From Kastovskya adunca ATA6-11-RM4 (GTDB lineage Bacteria; Cyanobacteriota; Cyanobacteriia; Cyanobacteriales; Coleofasciculaceae), in contig JAHHHJ010000009.1 in NCBI GenBank assembly GCA_019359445.1, positions 151,488 to 215,487 of the forward strand: 64,000 nt of DNA, read 5' to 3'. Below, piece by piece: positions 35,908 through 44,665 of this stretch; position 1 is the first letter of the stretch, and every line of letters starts with the position of its first letter. The notes beneath the pieces are model-generated. The model made no database searches and had not been told where the DNA came from. It worked only from the letters and a program-made list of their open reading frames with translations. The translations under genes were made by a program, and so were the position numbers.

Positions 35908-36029
35908 TAGACCTCTTGCATAAGTCGAATAGACCCCCCTTAGTAAGGAGGGAGACTTGAAATCTTGCCCCCTCCCCTTACTAAGGGGAGGGTTGGGGAG
36001 GGGTCTGGTACATTTTTGCAAGAGGTCTA
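35908..36029. mobile_element. MITE-like element with 13-bp perfect terminal inverted repeats
   Basis: TAGACCTCTTGCA (35908-35920) and TGCAAGAGGTCTA (36017-36029) are perfect inverted repeats 122 bases end to end. The outermost TA on both sides fits the TA target duplication of IS630/Tc1-mariner elements. Inside, CCCCTTAGTAAGGAGG and CCCCTTACTAAGGGGAGG form further palindromes. It is too short to code, so it must rely on a transposase elsewhere. Confidence 0.7.
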
Positions 36030-36336
36030 GTGACGCATTTTGGTTTAAGACCCCACCTATAGCGGGGATACAAATTACTGGCGTCAGTCCTGTCCATCTC
36101 AATTGAAGGTTACTGACTTGAGGGAAAAATAGTTGTTCTTGAGAAAAACCCAGTTTGGGGGGCTTCCCCCCAATCCCCCCAATCCCCCACGCTTGGGATG
36201 AGTGCCTCCCCCAGACCCCCTGCACAAGGTTTGATCGGTTGTGAGGAATTTTCTGGAGTCAGTGCCATTCCGATCTCAATTGAAAATATAGGGGTTCTCG
36301 TTTGCCTAGAGTACAGGTTTCTGACTGAGAGCTGCT
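36030..36336. other. Gene-free stretch downstream of ftsH with G/C-run repeats
   Basis: No protein-like frame. Bases 36155-36225 contain GGGGGGCTTCCCCCCAATCC and related C-runs, probably another dispersed repeat. TCTCAATTGAA occurs at about 36096 and 36273 in similar surroundings, suggesting an old local duplication. Confidence 0.4.
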
Positions 36337-36371
36337 GAAAAAAAAGGACAGCAGATTAATGTGCTGTCCTT
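36337..36371 (-). terminator. Terminator of ftsH
   Basis: On the minus strand, AAGGACAGCA / TGCTGTCCTT pair around an eight-base loop, followed by seven or eight T. It lies about 35 bases after the ftsH stop codon. Confidence 0.85.
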
Positions 36372-36403
36372 CAAGGAATTAACCAATTAGAAGTGTTTTG
36401 AGA

Positions 36404-38245
36404 CTAGGCGATCGCTGCCATTTTGATATCGTTGTTTGCCAGTAGCTCTTGCAGTTCCTCAGCATCAACGGTTTCTTTCTCAATCAGCATTACCGAGAGT
36501 TTGTCGAGGATGTGCTTGTTGCTGACCAACACATCTTTGGCGCGTAGATAGGCTTCATCGACGAGCTTGCGGACTTCGGCATCGATAGCAGACGCGGTGG
36601 TATCGGAGAAGTCGCGGTCAGAAGCAATTTCCCGACCCATGAACATGTTGCCGTTCTGCCGTCCGAGGGCAATCGGGCCAAGGCGATCGCTCATGCCAAA
36701 GCGAGTCACCATCTGACGAGCAACGCGGGTTACTTGCTGCAAGTCGTTAGAAGCACCAGTGGTGACTTCTTCTTCACCGAAGATGATTTCTTCTGCAAGG
36801 CGACCGCCCAAGGCAACTGCCATTTGATTTTGCAGGTAAGAGCGGGAGTACAAGCCAGAATCCATCCGGTCTTCGCTGGGTGTGAACCAAGTCAAACCAC
36901 CTGCACGACCGCGAGGAATGATACTGATTTTCTGCACGGGGTCGTAGTCGGGCATCAAAGCACCCACCAAGGCGTGACCCGCTTCGTGGTATGCAACTAG
37001 GGTCTTGCGCTTCTCGCTCATCACCCGGTCTTTCTTCTCTGGCCCTGCCAACACGCGGTCGATGGCGTCGTTGACTTCGTCCATTGAAATTTCGGTGAGG
37101 TTACGACGGGCGGCTAGAATTGCCGCTTCGTTCAGCAAGTTAGCTAAGTCGGCTCCAGTAAAACCAGGGGTACGACGGGCGATTTTTTCCAAATCAACGT
37201 CTTTTGACAGGGTTTTACCGCGAGCGTGGACGTTGAGGATTTCACTACGTCCAGCATAATCAGGGCGATCGACGACCACTTGACGGTCAAAACGACCGGG
37301 ACGCAGCAGGGCAGAATCCAAAACGTCGGGGCGGTTAGTAGCGGCAATAATGATGATGCCAGTATTGCCTTCAAAGCCGTCCATTTCCGTGAGCAACTGG
37401 TTGAGGGTTTGCTCGCGCTCGTCGTTACCGCCCCCTAAGCCAGCACCGCGCTGACGACCAACGGCGTCAATTTCATCGATAAATACGATACAGGGAGCAT
37501 TGCTCTTGGCTTGCTCGAACAAGTCGCGCACGCGAGAAGCACCGACACCCACGAACATTTCCACGAATTCTGAGCCAGAGATGGAGAAAAACGGCACTCC
37601 TGCTTCTCCTGCAACAGCACGCGCTAGGAGGGTTTTACCTGTTCCCGGAGGGCCAACTAACAGTACACCCTTAGGAATCTTGGCACCAATTGCGGTGAAG
37701 CGGTCGGCGTTTTTCAGGAAGTCAACAACTTCGTTGAGTTCTAGCTTCGCTTGCTCGATTCCGGCAACATCCCCAAAGGTTACTTGAGTTTGTGGTTCCA
37801 TTTGCACTCTGGCTTTGGACTTACCAAAGTTCATGGCTTGGGAGCCAGGGCCATTTTGGGCGCGTCGGAGGAGAAAGAACAATCCGACCAAAAGCAGCAC
37901 GGGTAAGAAGAGGCTGCTTAAGGCTCTAAACCAGAAGCTGTCATCGCTCTGGGGTAGAACGGATATGTCAACATTGTTGGTACTCAGGATGTTGATCAGC
38001 TGCGGGTCGTTGGGCAGGTTAACAATGACCTGGGTACCGTCTTGAACCGTAGCGAGGGCTCTGCTGCGGTCAGCACTCAGCTTGACGTTTTCAACTCTGC
38101 CAGATTGAACTTCCTGAATCAGTTGGCTGTATTTCCAAGTCTCCCGACTTTGGGGCTGTTTGTCTAGAAATGCTGTTGCTAGTGCAACAACGACTATCGC
38201 TAGTAATGCGTATAGCCCAGCATTTCTCCACTTCTTATTATTCAC
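36404..38245 (-). CDS. ftsH: ATP-dependent zinc metalloprotease FtsH
   Basis: 613 residues, two transmembrane helices at about 11-26 and 108-127. The AAA domain has Walker A GPPGTGKT (198-205), Walker B IVFIDEID (253-260) and the second region of homology [19 protein letters not shown]. The protease domain has the zinc motif HEAGH (420-424). FtsH forms hexamers in the thylakoid or plasma membrane and degrades damaged membrane proteins, notably photodamaged D1 in photosystem II repair. Cyanobacteria carry about four ftsH genes; which one this is cannot be said with certainty. The gene is flanked by about 350 bases of non-coding DNA upstream and has its own terminator. Confidence 0.97.
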   Translation of the reverse strand: MNNKKWRNAGLYALLAIVVVALATAFLDKQPQSRETWKYSQLIQEVQSGRVENVKLSADRSRALATVQDGTQVIVNLPNDPQLINILSTNNVDISVLPQSDDSFWFRALSSLFLPVLLLVGLFFLLRRAQNGPGSQAMNFGKSKARVQMEPQTQVTFGDVAGIEQAKLELNEVVDFLKNADRFTAIGAKIPKGVLLVGPPGTGKTLLARAVAGEAGVPFFSISGSEFVEMFVGVGASRVRDLFEQAKSNAPCIVFIDEIDAVGRQRGAGLGGGNDEREQTLNQLLTEMDGFEGNTGIIIIAATNRPDVLDSALLRPGRFDRQVVVDRPDYAGRSEILNVHARGKTLSKDVDLEKIARRTPGFTGADLANLLNEAAILAARRNLTEISMDEVNDAIDRVLAGPEKKDRVMSEKRKTLVAYHEAGHALVGALMPDYDPVQKISIIPRGRAGGLTWFTPSEDRMDSGLYSRSYLQNQMAVALGGRLAEEIIFGEEEVTTGASNDLQQVTRVARQMVTRFGMSDRLGPIALGRQNGNMFMGREIASDRDFSDTTASAIDAEVRKLVDEAYLRAKDVLVSNKHILDKLSVMLIEKETVDAEELQELLANNDIKMAAIA

Positions 38246-38596
38246 TCTTTTCTCCTAACTTTAGGATGGGGATGTCCTAGGATGTTTCTTCTATTATTAA
38301 CTAATGTTAACGTCTCTCAGGATGTATTGACACACTGTCGCTGGAGAGAAGTTAGTCCTCTTAATTTAATCTTACCTACAGGACTGGAACTGGGGGAAGC
38401 AGGGGAGGCAATAGAAGGATGCCCTCAACAAGAAAGGGGAAGGCGACGGATAGTAACGACAGTCAAGCTCTTTCGGCACTCAAAAGCATGAGATTAGCTT
38501 TCATCAGCAGCTTGCAGAACAGTCTCATATCACTTCATCGAAGTTGGGTTGTGATGCTTTGTAGAAGCCAGGTTTTGAGATCAACCATGGCAAAGC
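38246..38596. other. Gene-free stretch between ftsH and the pabC-like gene
   Basis: It should hold the ftsH promoter on the minus strand. Small plus-strand frames here have no ribosome site or protein-like composition. No repeat recognised. Confidence 0.4.
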
Positions 38597-39424
38597 TCAG
38601 TGGAAGAAACGACTATAATTTTCTGCTTTATACAAACTCCGCAAAAATTCTAGACTCCCGTGCTGGGAGTTGTAGGTGAGGGGAGTGGTGGTTGTGATTA
38701 CTGTATGGATGGGGATGACTTCTACGACGCTGTTTGTGTAGGCGATCGCTTCAAAGTTTCTCACCAACTCCCTATCCCAAACCTCCTCTTGCACAGGTTG
38801 ATGATCATTGAGCCAGTTGATGATTTGCGATCGCGCCACTCCTGGTAAGATGCCTGCGGCTAAGGGTGGTGTCCACCAACTACCCTGCTGATAGCCCCAA
38901 AGATTACCCGTACTCGTCTCCACCCAATTTCCAGATTCATCGACTAAAATCGCTTCCGTCGCCCCTAGTTGCTGGGCTTTTTGCAGAGCCAGCCAAGCGG
39001 GTAAATAGTTTCCCGTCTTGTGTCCGGGAAGAGAACGAATAAATTCTGGTGCATCGCCTAGCCACGCCGTTATCCCTTGTTGCTGACGTTCGGCTAAGTT
39101 GGCGGGTAAGCCACGCCCTGTAATCCACTCGCGTCCGTCAGGAAACAGGGTAATTCTCAGCACTGGGTAAGACGCCAGCAAGTTTTCTGCCCCTTGTCGG
39201 ACTCGTTCCCAATCAGGCAACTGCCAACCAAAAGTTTGTAAGCTGGAATAGAGGCGATCGCCATGGGCTGTCCAGTTCGTCAACGGATGCTCTAAAGACT
39301 GGTGATAGACACGCAGCGTTGTAAATACCGTGGCACCGTAAAGCAAGCCAGGGTCATTAAGTGCTAGTTCTAAACTATTACCTTGAAGAAGCTGACCATC
39401 ATACCAAAACAACAATTTTGACAC
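38597..39424 (-). CDS. Class IV aminotransferase, aminodeoxychorismate lyase-like
   Basis: 275 residues. PLP-binding Lys lies in SLPGHKTGNYLPAWLALQKA (about 133-152), preceded by an Arg-rich RITLFPDG strand; ATEAILVDESGNWVETSTGN is the family's conserved loop. The family includes branched-chain aminotransferase, D-amino acid transaminase and 4-amino-4-deoxychorismate lyase (PabC, folate synthesis). The length and the N-terminal FWYDGQLL fit the PabC-like cyanobacterial group best. No folate genes are adjacent. Confidence 0.85.
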   Translation of the reverse strand: MSKLLFWYDGQLLQGNSLELALNDPGLLYGATVFTTLRVYHQSLEHPLTNWTAHGDRLYSSLQTFGWQLPDWERVRQGAENLLASYPVLRITLFPDGREWITGRGLPANLAERQQQGITAWLGDAPEFIRSLPGHKTGNYLPAWLALQKAQQLGATEAILVDESGNWVETSTGNLWGYQQGSWWTPPLAAGILPGVARSQIINWLNDHQPVQEEVWDRELVRNFEAIAYTNSVVEVIPIHTVITTTTPLTYNSQHGSLEFLRSLYKAENYSRFFH

Positions 39425-39672
39425 CCGCCTAATATCATCACCTGTTAAGTAATTCGCCGCCAGACATTGATGCTACCTTTACTCAGAATCAATCATTTGT
39501 AGGAAGTTTATCTGTCGTCAACTGTCTTAAATTAGTTCGTAGTGAGGGCTAAATTCCTCAAAATAAAGCCAACCCCCTGACTACAAATCTCTAATTATTG
39601 GCTTCGTCCTACTTCGCATCTTGTAATCTATCATCATTGCCAACTACACAGCTAATTTAAAAGAACTGTACT

Positions 39673-40290
39673 ATGGGTTTCTATTCAAACGTTATTCTCC
39701 CCCGTTGCCTAGACTGGGCGATGTCAGATTCCACTCTTAGCCAGTATCGTGAAGAAGTCTTAGCTGAGGTATCTGGGGAAGTTTTAGAAATTGGCTTTGG
39801 AACCGGGTTGAATTTACCTCATTATCCCAAAACTGTTGAAAAAATCATCACGATTGATGCCAATCCTGGCATGAGCTCAATCGCCACAAAACGGATTCAA
39901 TCTTCTTCAATACAGGTAGATAATCGCGTCCTGAATGGTGAGAATCTACCCATGGCTGACAACAGCTTTGATAGCGTGGTAAGCACCTGGACATTGTGCA
40001 GCATCGCCAAAGTAGAGCAGGCTCTTAAAGAAATTCATCGAGTGCTCAAGCCCGGTGGTAAGTTCTATTTCATTGAGCATGGACTGAGTAATGAACCCAA
40101 AATCCAGGTATGGCAAAACCGCTTAACCCCAATTCAAAAGGTAATAGCTGATGGTTGTCATCTCAATCGAAATATTAAGCAACTGGTGGAAAACAACTTA
40201 AAAATTGTCAAGTTAGAAGAGTTTTATGCTCCCATTGGTTCAAAAGTTGTGGGTTACATGTATAAAGGCGTTGCTACTAAAAATCTCTAA
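39673..40290 (+). CDS. Class I SAM-dependent methyltransferase
   Basis: 205 residues. Motif I reads EVLEIGFGTGLNLPHYP (about 36-52), the acidic motif II TIDANPGM follows, and MADNSFDSVVSTWTLCSIAK with LKEIHRVLKPGGKFYFIEHG closes the fold. The start GFYSNVILPRCLDWAMS resembles METTL7-like methyltransferases, whose substrates include thiols or lipids. The substrate here is unknown. Confidence 0.88.
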   Translation: MGFYSNVILPRCLDWAMSDSTLSQYREEVLAEVSGEVLEIGFGTGLNLPHYPKTVEKIITIDANPGMSSIATKRIQSSSIQVDNRVLNGENLPMADNSFDSVVSTWTLCSIAKVEQALKEIHRVLKPGGKFYFIEHGLSNEPKIQVWQNRLTPIQKVIADGCHLNRNIKQLVENNLKIVKLEEFYAPIGSKVVGYMYKGVATKNL

Positions 40291-40770
40291 TCCTAATTCT
40301 TGAGCAGCCGCTGTGACTCTAAATTAAATAACCATTTAAAATAAGTAGGGGGTAATAAATCAAAGTATTGGGTTCGGTGTAAATGTTTTTAAATTGATTC
40401 GTAGTCAAGGATTAGATTTTATGAATAGGGCTAAGAGACTGTTTCTAAAGTAATGCTAACTGGCTAGATTGCCTAACGATTGGATAGATCCCCCCTAGCC
40501 CCCCTTAAAAAGGGGGGAACAAAATCTCTTGAAAGTCCCCCGTGATATTAAAGGCGAAGCAACATCTAGCTTCCCCCTTTTTAAGGGGGACGGGAGGGGG
40601 ATCTCCGAGGGGGATCTCCAGGAATTTACAATAAACCTTTAATTATTTACATGCCATACTTATTAGTAAAGGTCTGTAAATTAGATACAAAATAGCTGAT
40701 CAGGAAACTCTCAGAATCTTTCGTTAAACTCAAAATTAACTGATTGTAACCCGTTCTAAGTTTCCCATCA
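40291..40770. other. Gene-free stretch holding an inverted-repeat element
   Basis: No protein-like frame. It contains the hairpin element at 40486-40604 (listed separately), AT-rich flanks, and presumably the promoter of the histidine kinase gene. Confidence 0.5.
40486..40604. repeat. Inverted-repeat (MITE/hairpin) element
   Basis: Left arm 40486-40520 (AGATCCCCCCTAGCCCCCCT..., AAAAAGGGGGGAAC) and right arm 40569-40604 are near-perfect reverse complements over about 35 bases. The GATCCCCC-TAGCCCCCCTTAA phrase is a dispersed repeat in many filamentous cyanobacteria. A further AGGGGGATCT copy follows at 40609-40617. No coding capacity. Confidence 0.7.
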
Positions 40771-42237
40771 ATGAAATTTTCCCAGTATTTGCGGCAAGCA
40801 ATGGGTAAGGCTTTACAGCAGGTTGACCCTTCTTCACTACGGGTGCGGTTGACTGTGGGAGTGGCGGCTGTCTCGGCTGTGGGATTAGGGGGGGTTGCTT
40901 TCTGGACAAGCTGGAAGATGCAGCAAATCTTGGTGGCGACTCATAAGCAAACTGTTGAATATATTGCCGATCGCTTCCCAACAGATGTAGAAATCTACAG
41001 CGATATGATGTCGTTGGAAAGTGGGGTGCCAAGGGCGATCGCTAATCTGACAAACGTTAATACATTATTGTGGGTGCGGCATCCAGATGGCAGGGTTGGG
41101 GCGCGATCGCTGAGGTTGAGCGCCGGGGCTGAAGCAACGCCGTTGCTATCTTTACCCCAAAAGCCCTTTCCGCCTCAAGTACAACTGCTCAACGGACGCT
41201 ACTGGGTGCTATGTGCCACTCCCTTGCAAGTCGAGGGGGAAAATTTGGGAATGCTCTATGTTGCTCAGGATATTACTAACGATCAGGTGATGTTTTTTAG
41301 CCTGGTGCGAACGTTAGGGTTTGCTAGTTTGCTGGCGATTGCAGGAATGACGATCGCGATCGCCATTTATATTCAGCGATCGCTCCAACCCCTGCAACGC
41401 ATGAGTCAACTCACAGAAAATATTTCCGCTGAAGATTTGGGAGAAGCGCGAATTCATCTGGATAATCCCCCTAGTGAAGTCAGAGAACTCGTCCAAACCT
41501 TCGACAAAATGCTGGTTCGCCTTTTTGAGGCTTGGGAACAGCAACGGCAATTTGTCAGCAACGTATCTCACGAATTACGCACGCCGCTGACGATCGTTTC
41601 TGGCTATTTGCAAAGCACTCTCCGCCGGGGAGACAACCTCCGAGAACCCCAGCGAGAAGCCCTGGAAATTGCTGCCTCTGAAGCCGAGCGTACCATCCAC
41701 CTGTTAAAAGATTTACTCGATTTGGCACGGGCAGATAGTGGTCACAGGCACTTTCAACTAGAACCTGTGGTGCTAAATGACCTCGTTGAGGAAGTTGCCA
41801 GCATGGCAAGACAATATAGCGATCGCGTCATTAATGTGGCATCGACTATCCCAACCCTGTCATCCGTGAGCCAGATAATCACAGCCAAAGCCGACGCTCA
41901 TCGCCTCAAACAAGTGCTGCTGAATCTAATTGATAATGCGGTGAAATATTCCCATCCCGATCATCCCGTAACCCTAAACTTAAAGGAGCAGGGTGAGTGG
42001 GCAATGATTCAAGTCTGCGATCAAGGTACGGGTATCCCCTTACCCCAACAAACGAGAATTTTTGAGCGTTTCTACCGTGTTGACGAAACCCGCGCCCGTT
42101 CTACAGGCGGCACAGGTTTGGGCTTATCAATTGTGAAAACCTTGGTGGAGGGAATGGGAGGAACAGTCAGCGTGCGATCGCAACTCGGAGAAGGTAGCAC
42201 CTTTACCGTCACCTTACCGAATGCCGAATCAAAGTAA
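40771..42237 (+). CDS. Membrane sensor histidine kinase
   Basis: 488 residues. Transmembrane helices at about 26-45 and 178-199 enclose a periplasmic sensor of about 130 residues. A HAMP linker (SLQPLQRMSQLTENISAEDL) leads to HisKA with phospho-acceptor H267 (SNVSHELRTPLT). The ATPase domain has N (LLNLIDNAVKYS), G1 (VCDQGTGIP), F (ERFYRVDE) and G2 (GGTGLGLSIVK) boxes. No response regulator is adjacent, so it is an orphan kinase. The signal is unknown. Confidence 0.93.
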   Translation: MKFSQYLRQAMGKALQQVDPSSLRVRLTVGVAAVSAVGLGGVAFWTSWKMQQILVATHKQTVEYIADRFPTDVEIYSDMMSLESGVPRAIANLTNVNTLLWVRHPDGRVGARSLRLSAGAEATPLLSLPQKPFPPQVQLLNGRYWVLCATPLQVEGENLGMLYVAQDITNDQVMFFSLVRTLGFASLLAIAGMTIAIAIYIQRSLQPLQRMSQLTENISAEDLGEARIHLDNPPSEVRELVQTFDKMLVRLFEAWEQQRQFVSNVSHELRTPLTIVSGYLQSTLRRGDNLREPQREALEIAASEAERTIHLLKDLLDLARADSGHRHFQLEPVVLNDLVEEVASMARQYSDRVINVASTIPTLSSVSQIITAKADAHRLKQVLLNLIDNAVKYSHPDHPVTLNLKEQGEWAMIQVCDQGTGIPLPQQTRIFERFYRVDETRARSTGGTGLGLSIVKTLVEGMGGTVSVRSQLGEGSTFTVTLPNAESK

Positions 42238-42466
42238 GGTTAGTTTCTGGAGACTTTGGTAACCTAGGGGTGCCAAGGGTTTTAGATGGGTTTAATAAAA
42301 ATCCGCTCCTCCTGTGAAGGTGATCGCCCAGGGAAAAACAAGTATTGGAAGATCTCAGGCGGCTTGTTGAAGCGGTTTTTAACTGAAGTTTCTCCTTAAG
42401 CGTGTCTGCTGTTGCGGTGATGGGGAGAGGAACTAACTGTTTTCTCCCCAACCGGAAAATATGCGG

Positions 42467-42679
42467 TTAGATACCCATTAGATTAATAGCTGCTAATTGC
42501 ATGGCCGTGTCGCGATCGCAAATGGCATCAATCTCCCCTTGTTGCTCAAAAGTCAACTGGTGGTAGACTTCCATAAATTCTTCATAGCTATAATCTTCCA
42601 TCAAGGCGTAATATTCTCTCAAGCTCTGAGCCGTTAGTACGGCGATTTTGAGCCTAGCGATTGCTCTGCAAGTTGTCAT
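42467..42679 (-). CDS. Small conserved protein, unknown function
   Basis: 70 residues, helical, with MEDYSYEEFMEVYHQLTFEQ in the middle, a pattern I associate with small cyanobacterial proteins of no known role. It lies about 60 bases downstream of moaE on the same strand, possibly in the same transcript. The acidic, aromatic middle suggests a protein-binding role, but this is a guess. Confidence 0.55.
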   Translation of the reverse strand: MTTCRAIARLKIAVLTAQSLREYYALMEDYSYEEFMEVYHQLTFEQQGEIDAICDRDTAMQLAAINLMGI

Positions 42680-42736
42680 CTATTGCTCCTCCTATCCCCA
42701 ATCCAGGCGAGACACTGGCGCTACGAATGGGGAAAC

Positions 42737-43234
42737 TTAGCACTTTGCATCCGCCTGTTCGCAGGCTCCAATACTCACCCAATTACTGGAACCATCGCTA
42801 GAATGTTCTTTTTTCCAGATGGGCGCATTGTGCTTGAGGGTATCAATCGCATACTTGCAGGCATCAAAGGCTTCAAGGCGATGGGGACAGCCGACAGCAA
42901 CGAGCACGCTAATTTCTCCGATTTGCAAGCGTCCGATCCGATGATGAATGACAACGCGATTGACATCCTTCCAGGTAGAGCGAATCTCCGCCGCGATCGC
43001 TGCAAATACCTGCATTGCCATCGGTTCGTAAGCTTGGTATTCCAAGGCAACCACAGGCTTTCCTGCCGTTTGATTGCGTACCGTACCACTCATCACAACC
43101 ACCGCTCCATTGGCTGGATCGTCTGCTAGTGTGTAAACTTCAGCGACAGATAGCGGTGCCAAGGTAATCGAGAGACTATCAGCGTTCGATGGTTGAATCG
43201 GTGCACAGAGCGGTGTCGTTAATCCTAAATTCAT
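42737..43234 (-). CDS. moaE: Molybdopterin synthase catalytic subunit
   Basis: 165 residues. ANGAVVVMSGTVRNQTAGKP, VALEYQAYEPMA, VVIHHRIGRLQIGEISVLVA and FDACKYAIDTLKHNAPIWKK are the MoaE motifs, the last with the two catalytic Lys. MoaE inserts dithiolene sulfur, carried by MoaD, into precursor Z to make molybdopterin, needed for nitrate reductase. The N-terminal 20 residues and the Cys at the end (QADAKC) are additional. No other moa gene is nearby. Confidence 0.93.
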   Translation of the reverse strand: MNLGLTTPLCAPIQPSNADSLSITLAPLSVAEVYTLADDPANGAVVVMSGTVRNQTAGKPVVALEYQAYEPMAMQVFAAIAAEIRSTWKDVNRVVIHHRIGRLQIGEISVLVAVGCPHRLEAFDACKYAIDTLKHNAPIWKKEHSSDGSSNWVSIGACEQADAKC

Positions 43235-43348
43235 TGATTAGCGTTTTCTCTATTAAAGCGTCTAAGTGCTATTTTGTTCGATCTAACAGAACAAAACTAG
43301 GAGAGCAATGGAGGAAAGAGAGTTTAGTGACAACTCCCGACGCTGATA

Positions 43349-44431
43349 CTACGCATACAGCGTGGGCTTCTCAAGATTGCTCCTGAGAGTTTCCTGCTTC
43401 ACTCGGTCTTGTCTAGGCAATGCCCCCGACAGCCCCCGTCCACAGGCAATTTCATCCACGATGAGTCCCACCGCAGAAAGTCCACGATTTCGTATCACTT
43501 GAGCACTAGCAATATCTCTGGGCTTAGTTGACCCACAATCAGGACAATAATGAACCCGAACACTCAAATCCTTTTTGACGACAGCACCGCAGTCAGGGCA
43601 TTCCTGGCTAGTCCCCTTCGGGTCAACCTTTCCATAGTAGACATCCCGCTTCCAGCACACCCAAGGCAATATCTGATTAACGAATTGCCCCAAACCAGCA
43701 TCAAGGGTATGTTTACCCAACATCCCTTTAGCCATAATGCGGAAGTCGAGAGCTTCAACAAATATCATCCCAGCTTGATCACAAAGATGATGTGCCAATT
43801 GAAAGTGAAAATTGCGTCTACATTCACCGAGCTTTTCGTGCAACCTGCCAATCTTCTGATTCAGTTTGCGACGGTTGGACGAGCCTTTTTGCTTATTATT
43901 TAATCGGCGTTGCAGCAATTTCAGCTGGCGGTGCAATTGATTGAAAAAGCGAGGACGTTTTACCTGTTCGCCATCAGAGGTAGACAGAAAATACTCCAGC
44001 CCGACATCAACTCCAACAGCATGACCTTGCGGCATAGAATCAGGGACACTGACATCCATCTGCACAGCAAGAGCAACATACCATCCCGAAGCCTTGCGAA
44101 GGAGCCGTGCTGTTTTCAGGGTAAACCCATCGGGGATGGGGCGATGCAGGTTGATAGCAACTTTGCCAATCTTGGGCAGATTGATTTCATTCCCCTCAAT
44201 GGCATCATTGCCAATCTGAGGAAACAAAAACGATTTGAATTGCCCAAACTTTTTGAATCTAGGAAAACCGTGTCCACGTTGCTTCATAGCGGCAAAAGCA
44301 GTATCAACCCTACCAATGACATCTTGAAGTACTTGCGAGTGAACGGCTTTCAATCCCAGATTCGTTTTCTTGGCTTCAGTCATTGTTTGTCTTAGCCGCA
44401 CCGAGCGGCACGACTCACGCGGAGAGTCCAT
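43349..44431 (-). CDS. tnpB: IS200/IS605-family TnpB (RNA-guided nuclease), N-terminally truncated
   Basis: 360 residues from ATG 44431, but the first 16 or so look non-coding and an in-frame TGA lies 15 bases upstream, so about 50-60 codons of the usual start are missing. The first clearly homologous part is KKTNLGLKAVHSQVLQDVIG. The RuvC catalytic residues D142 (GVDVG), E226 (FVEALDF) and D306 (RDIASA) and a zinc ribbon C278/C281/C296/C299 are all present. TnpB is an RNA-guided DNA nuclease that helps retain the element. No TnpA is adjacent, so the element is not autonomous. Confidence 0.85.
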   Translation of the reverse strand: MDSPRESCRSVRLRQTMTEAKKTNLGLKAVHSQVLQDVIGRVDTAFAAMKQRGHGFPRFKKFGQFKSFLFPQIGNDAIEGNEINLPKIGKVAINLHRPIPDGFTLKTARLLRKASGWYVALAVQMDVSVPDSMPQGHAVGVDVGLEYFLSTSDGEQVKRPRFFNQLHRQLKLLQRRLNNKQKGSSNRRKLNQKIGRLHEKLGECRRNFHFQLAHHLCDQAGMIFVEALDFRIMAKGMLGKHTLDAGLGQFVNQILPWVCWKRDVYYGKVDPKGTSQECPDCGAVVKKDLSVRVHYCPDCGSTKPRDIASAQVIRNRGLSAVGLIVDEIACGRGLSGALPRQDRVKQETLRSNLEKPTLYA

Positions 44432-44462
44432 GTATCCCGACGCTCACCTTTCATGTAGAGCG

Positions 44463-44481
44463 CGGGGATTATAGCTCCCCG
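44463..44481. repeat. Hairpin at the left side of the TnpB element
   Basis: CGGGGA / TCCCCG around TTATAGC forms a six-base stem beyond the truncated 5' end of tnpB. Subterminal hairpins of this size are recognised at the ends of IS200/IS605 elements. The 10-mer TCCCGACGCT also occurs on both sides of tnpB (43335-43344 and 44435-44444). Confidence 0.5.
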
Positions 44482-44665
44482 AACCCCTCGTTAGCTAAGA
44501 AAATTAGTGCTGAAATACACGAAATGAAATCTCGCTCTTACAGTGGAAGAAGAGCGTCGTCTCTAACTAAAGACGTAGATGTTCAAAAACTGAAGCAGCG
44601 AATGAACAAATGTGGGTTTAGTCGATCGCTGCAACGACAATTCACCAGCCTACAGCATTGTACCT

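Noticed and set aside
35884..36225. 113-codon minus-strand frame across the MITE
   Set aside because: It runs through the inverted repeats and G/C runs and gives a low-complexity P/G/L protein; it is a by-product of repeat sequence.
38282..38679. Plus-strand frames of 69 and 86 codons between ftsH and the pabC-like gene
   Set aside because: No ribosome site, unlikely composition, and they overlap the expected ftsH promoter and the pabC-like gene.
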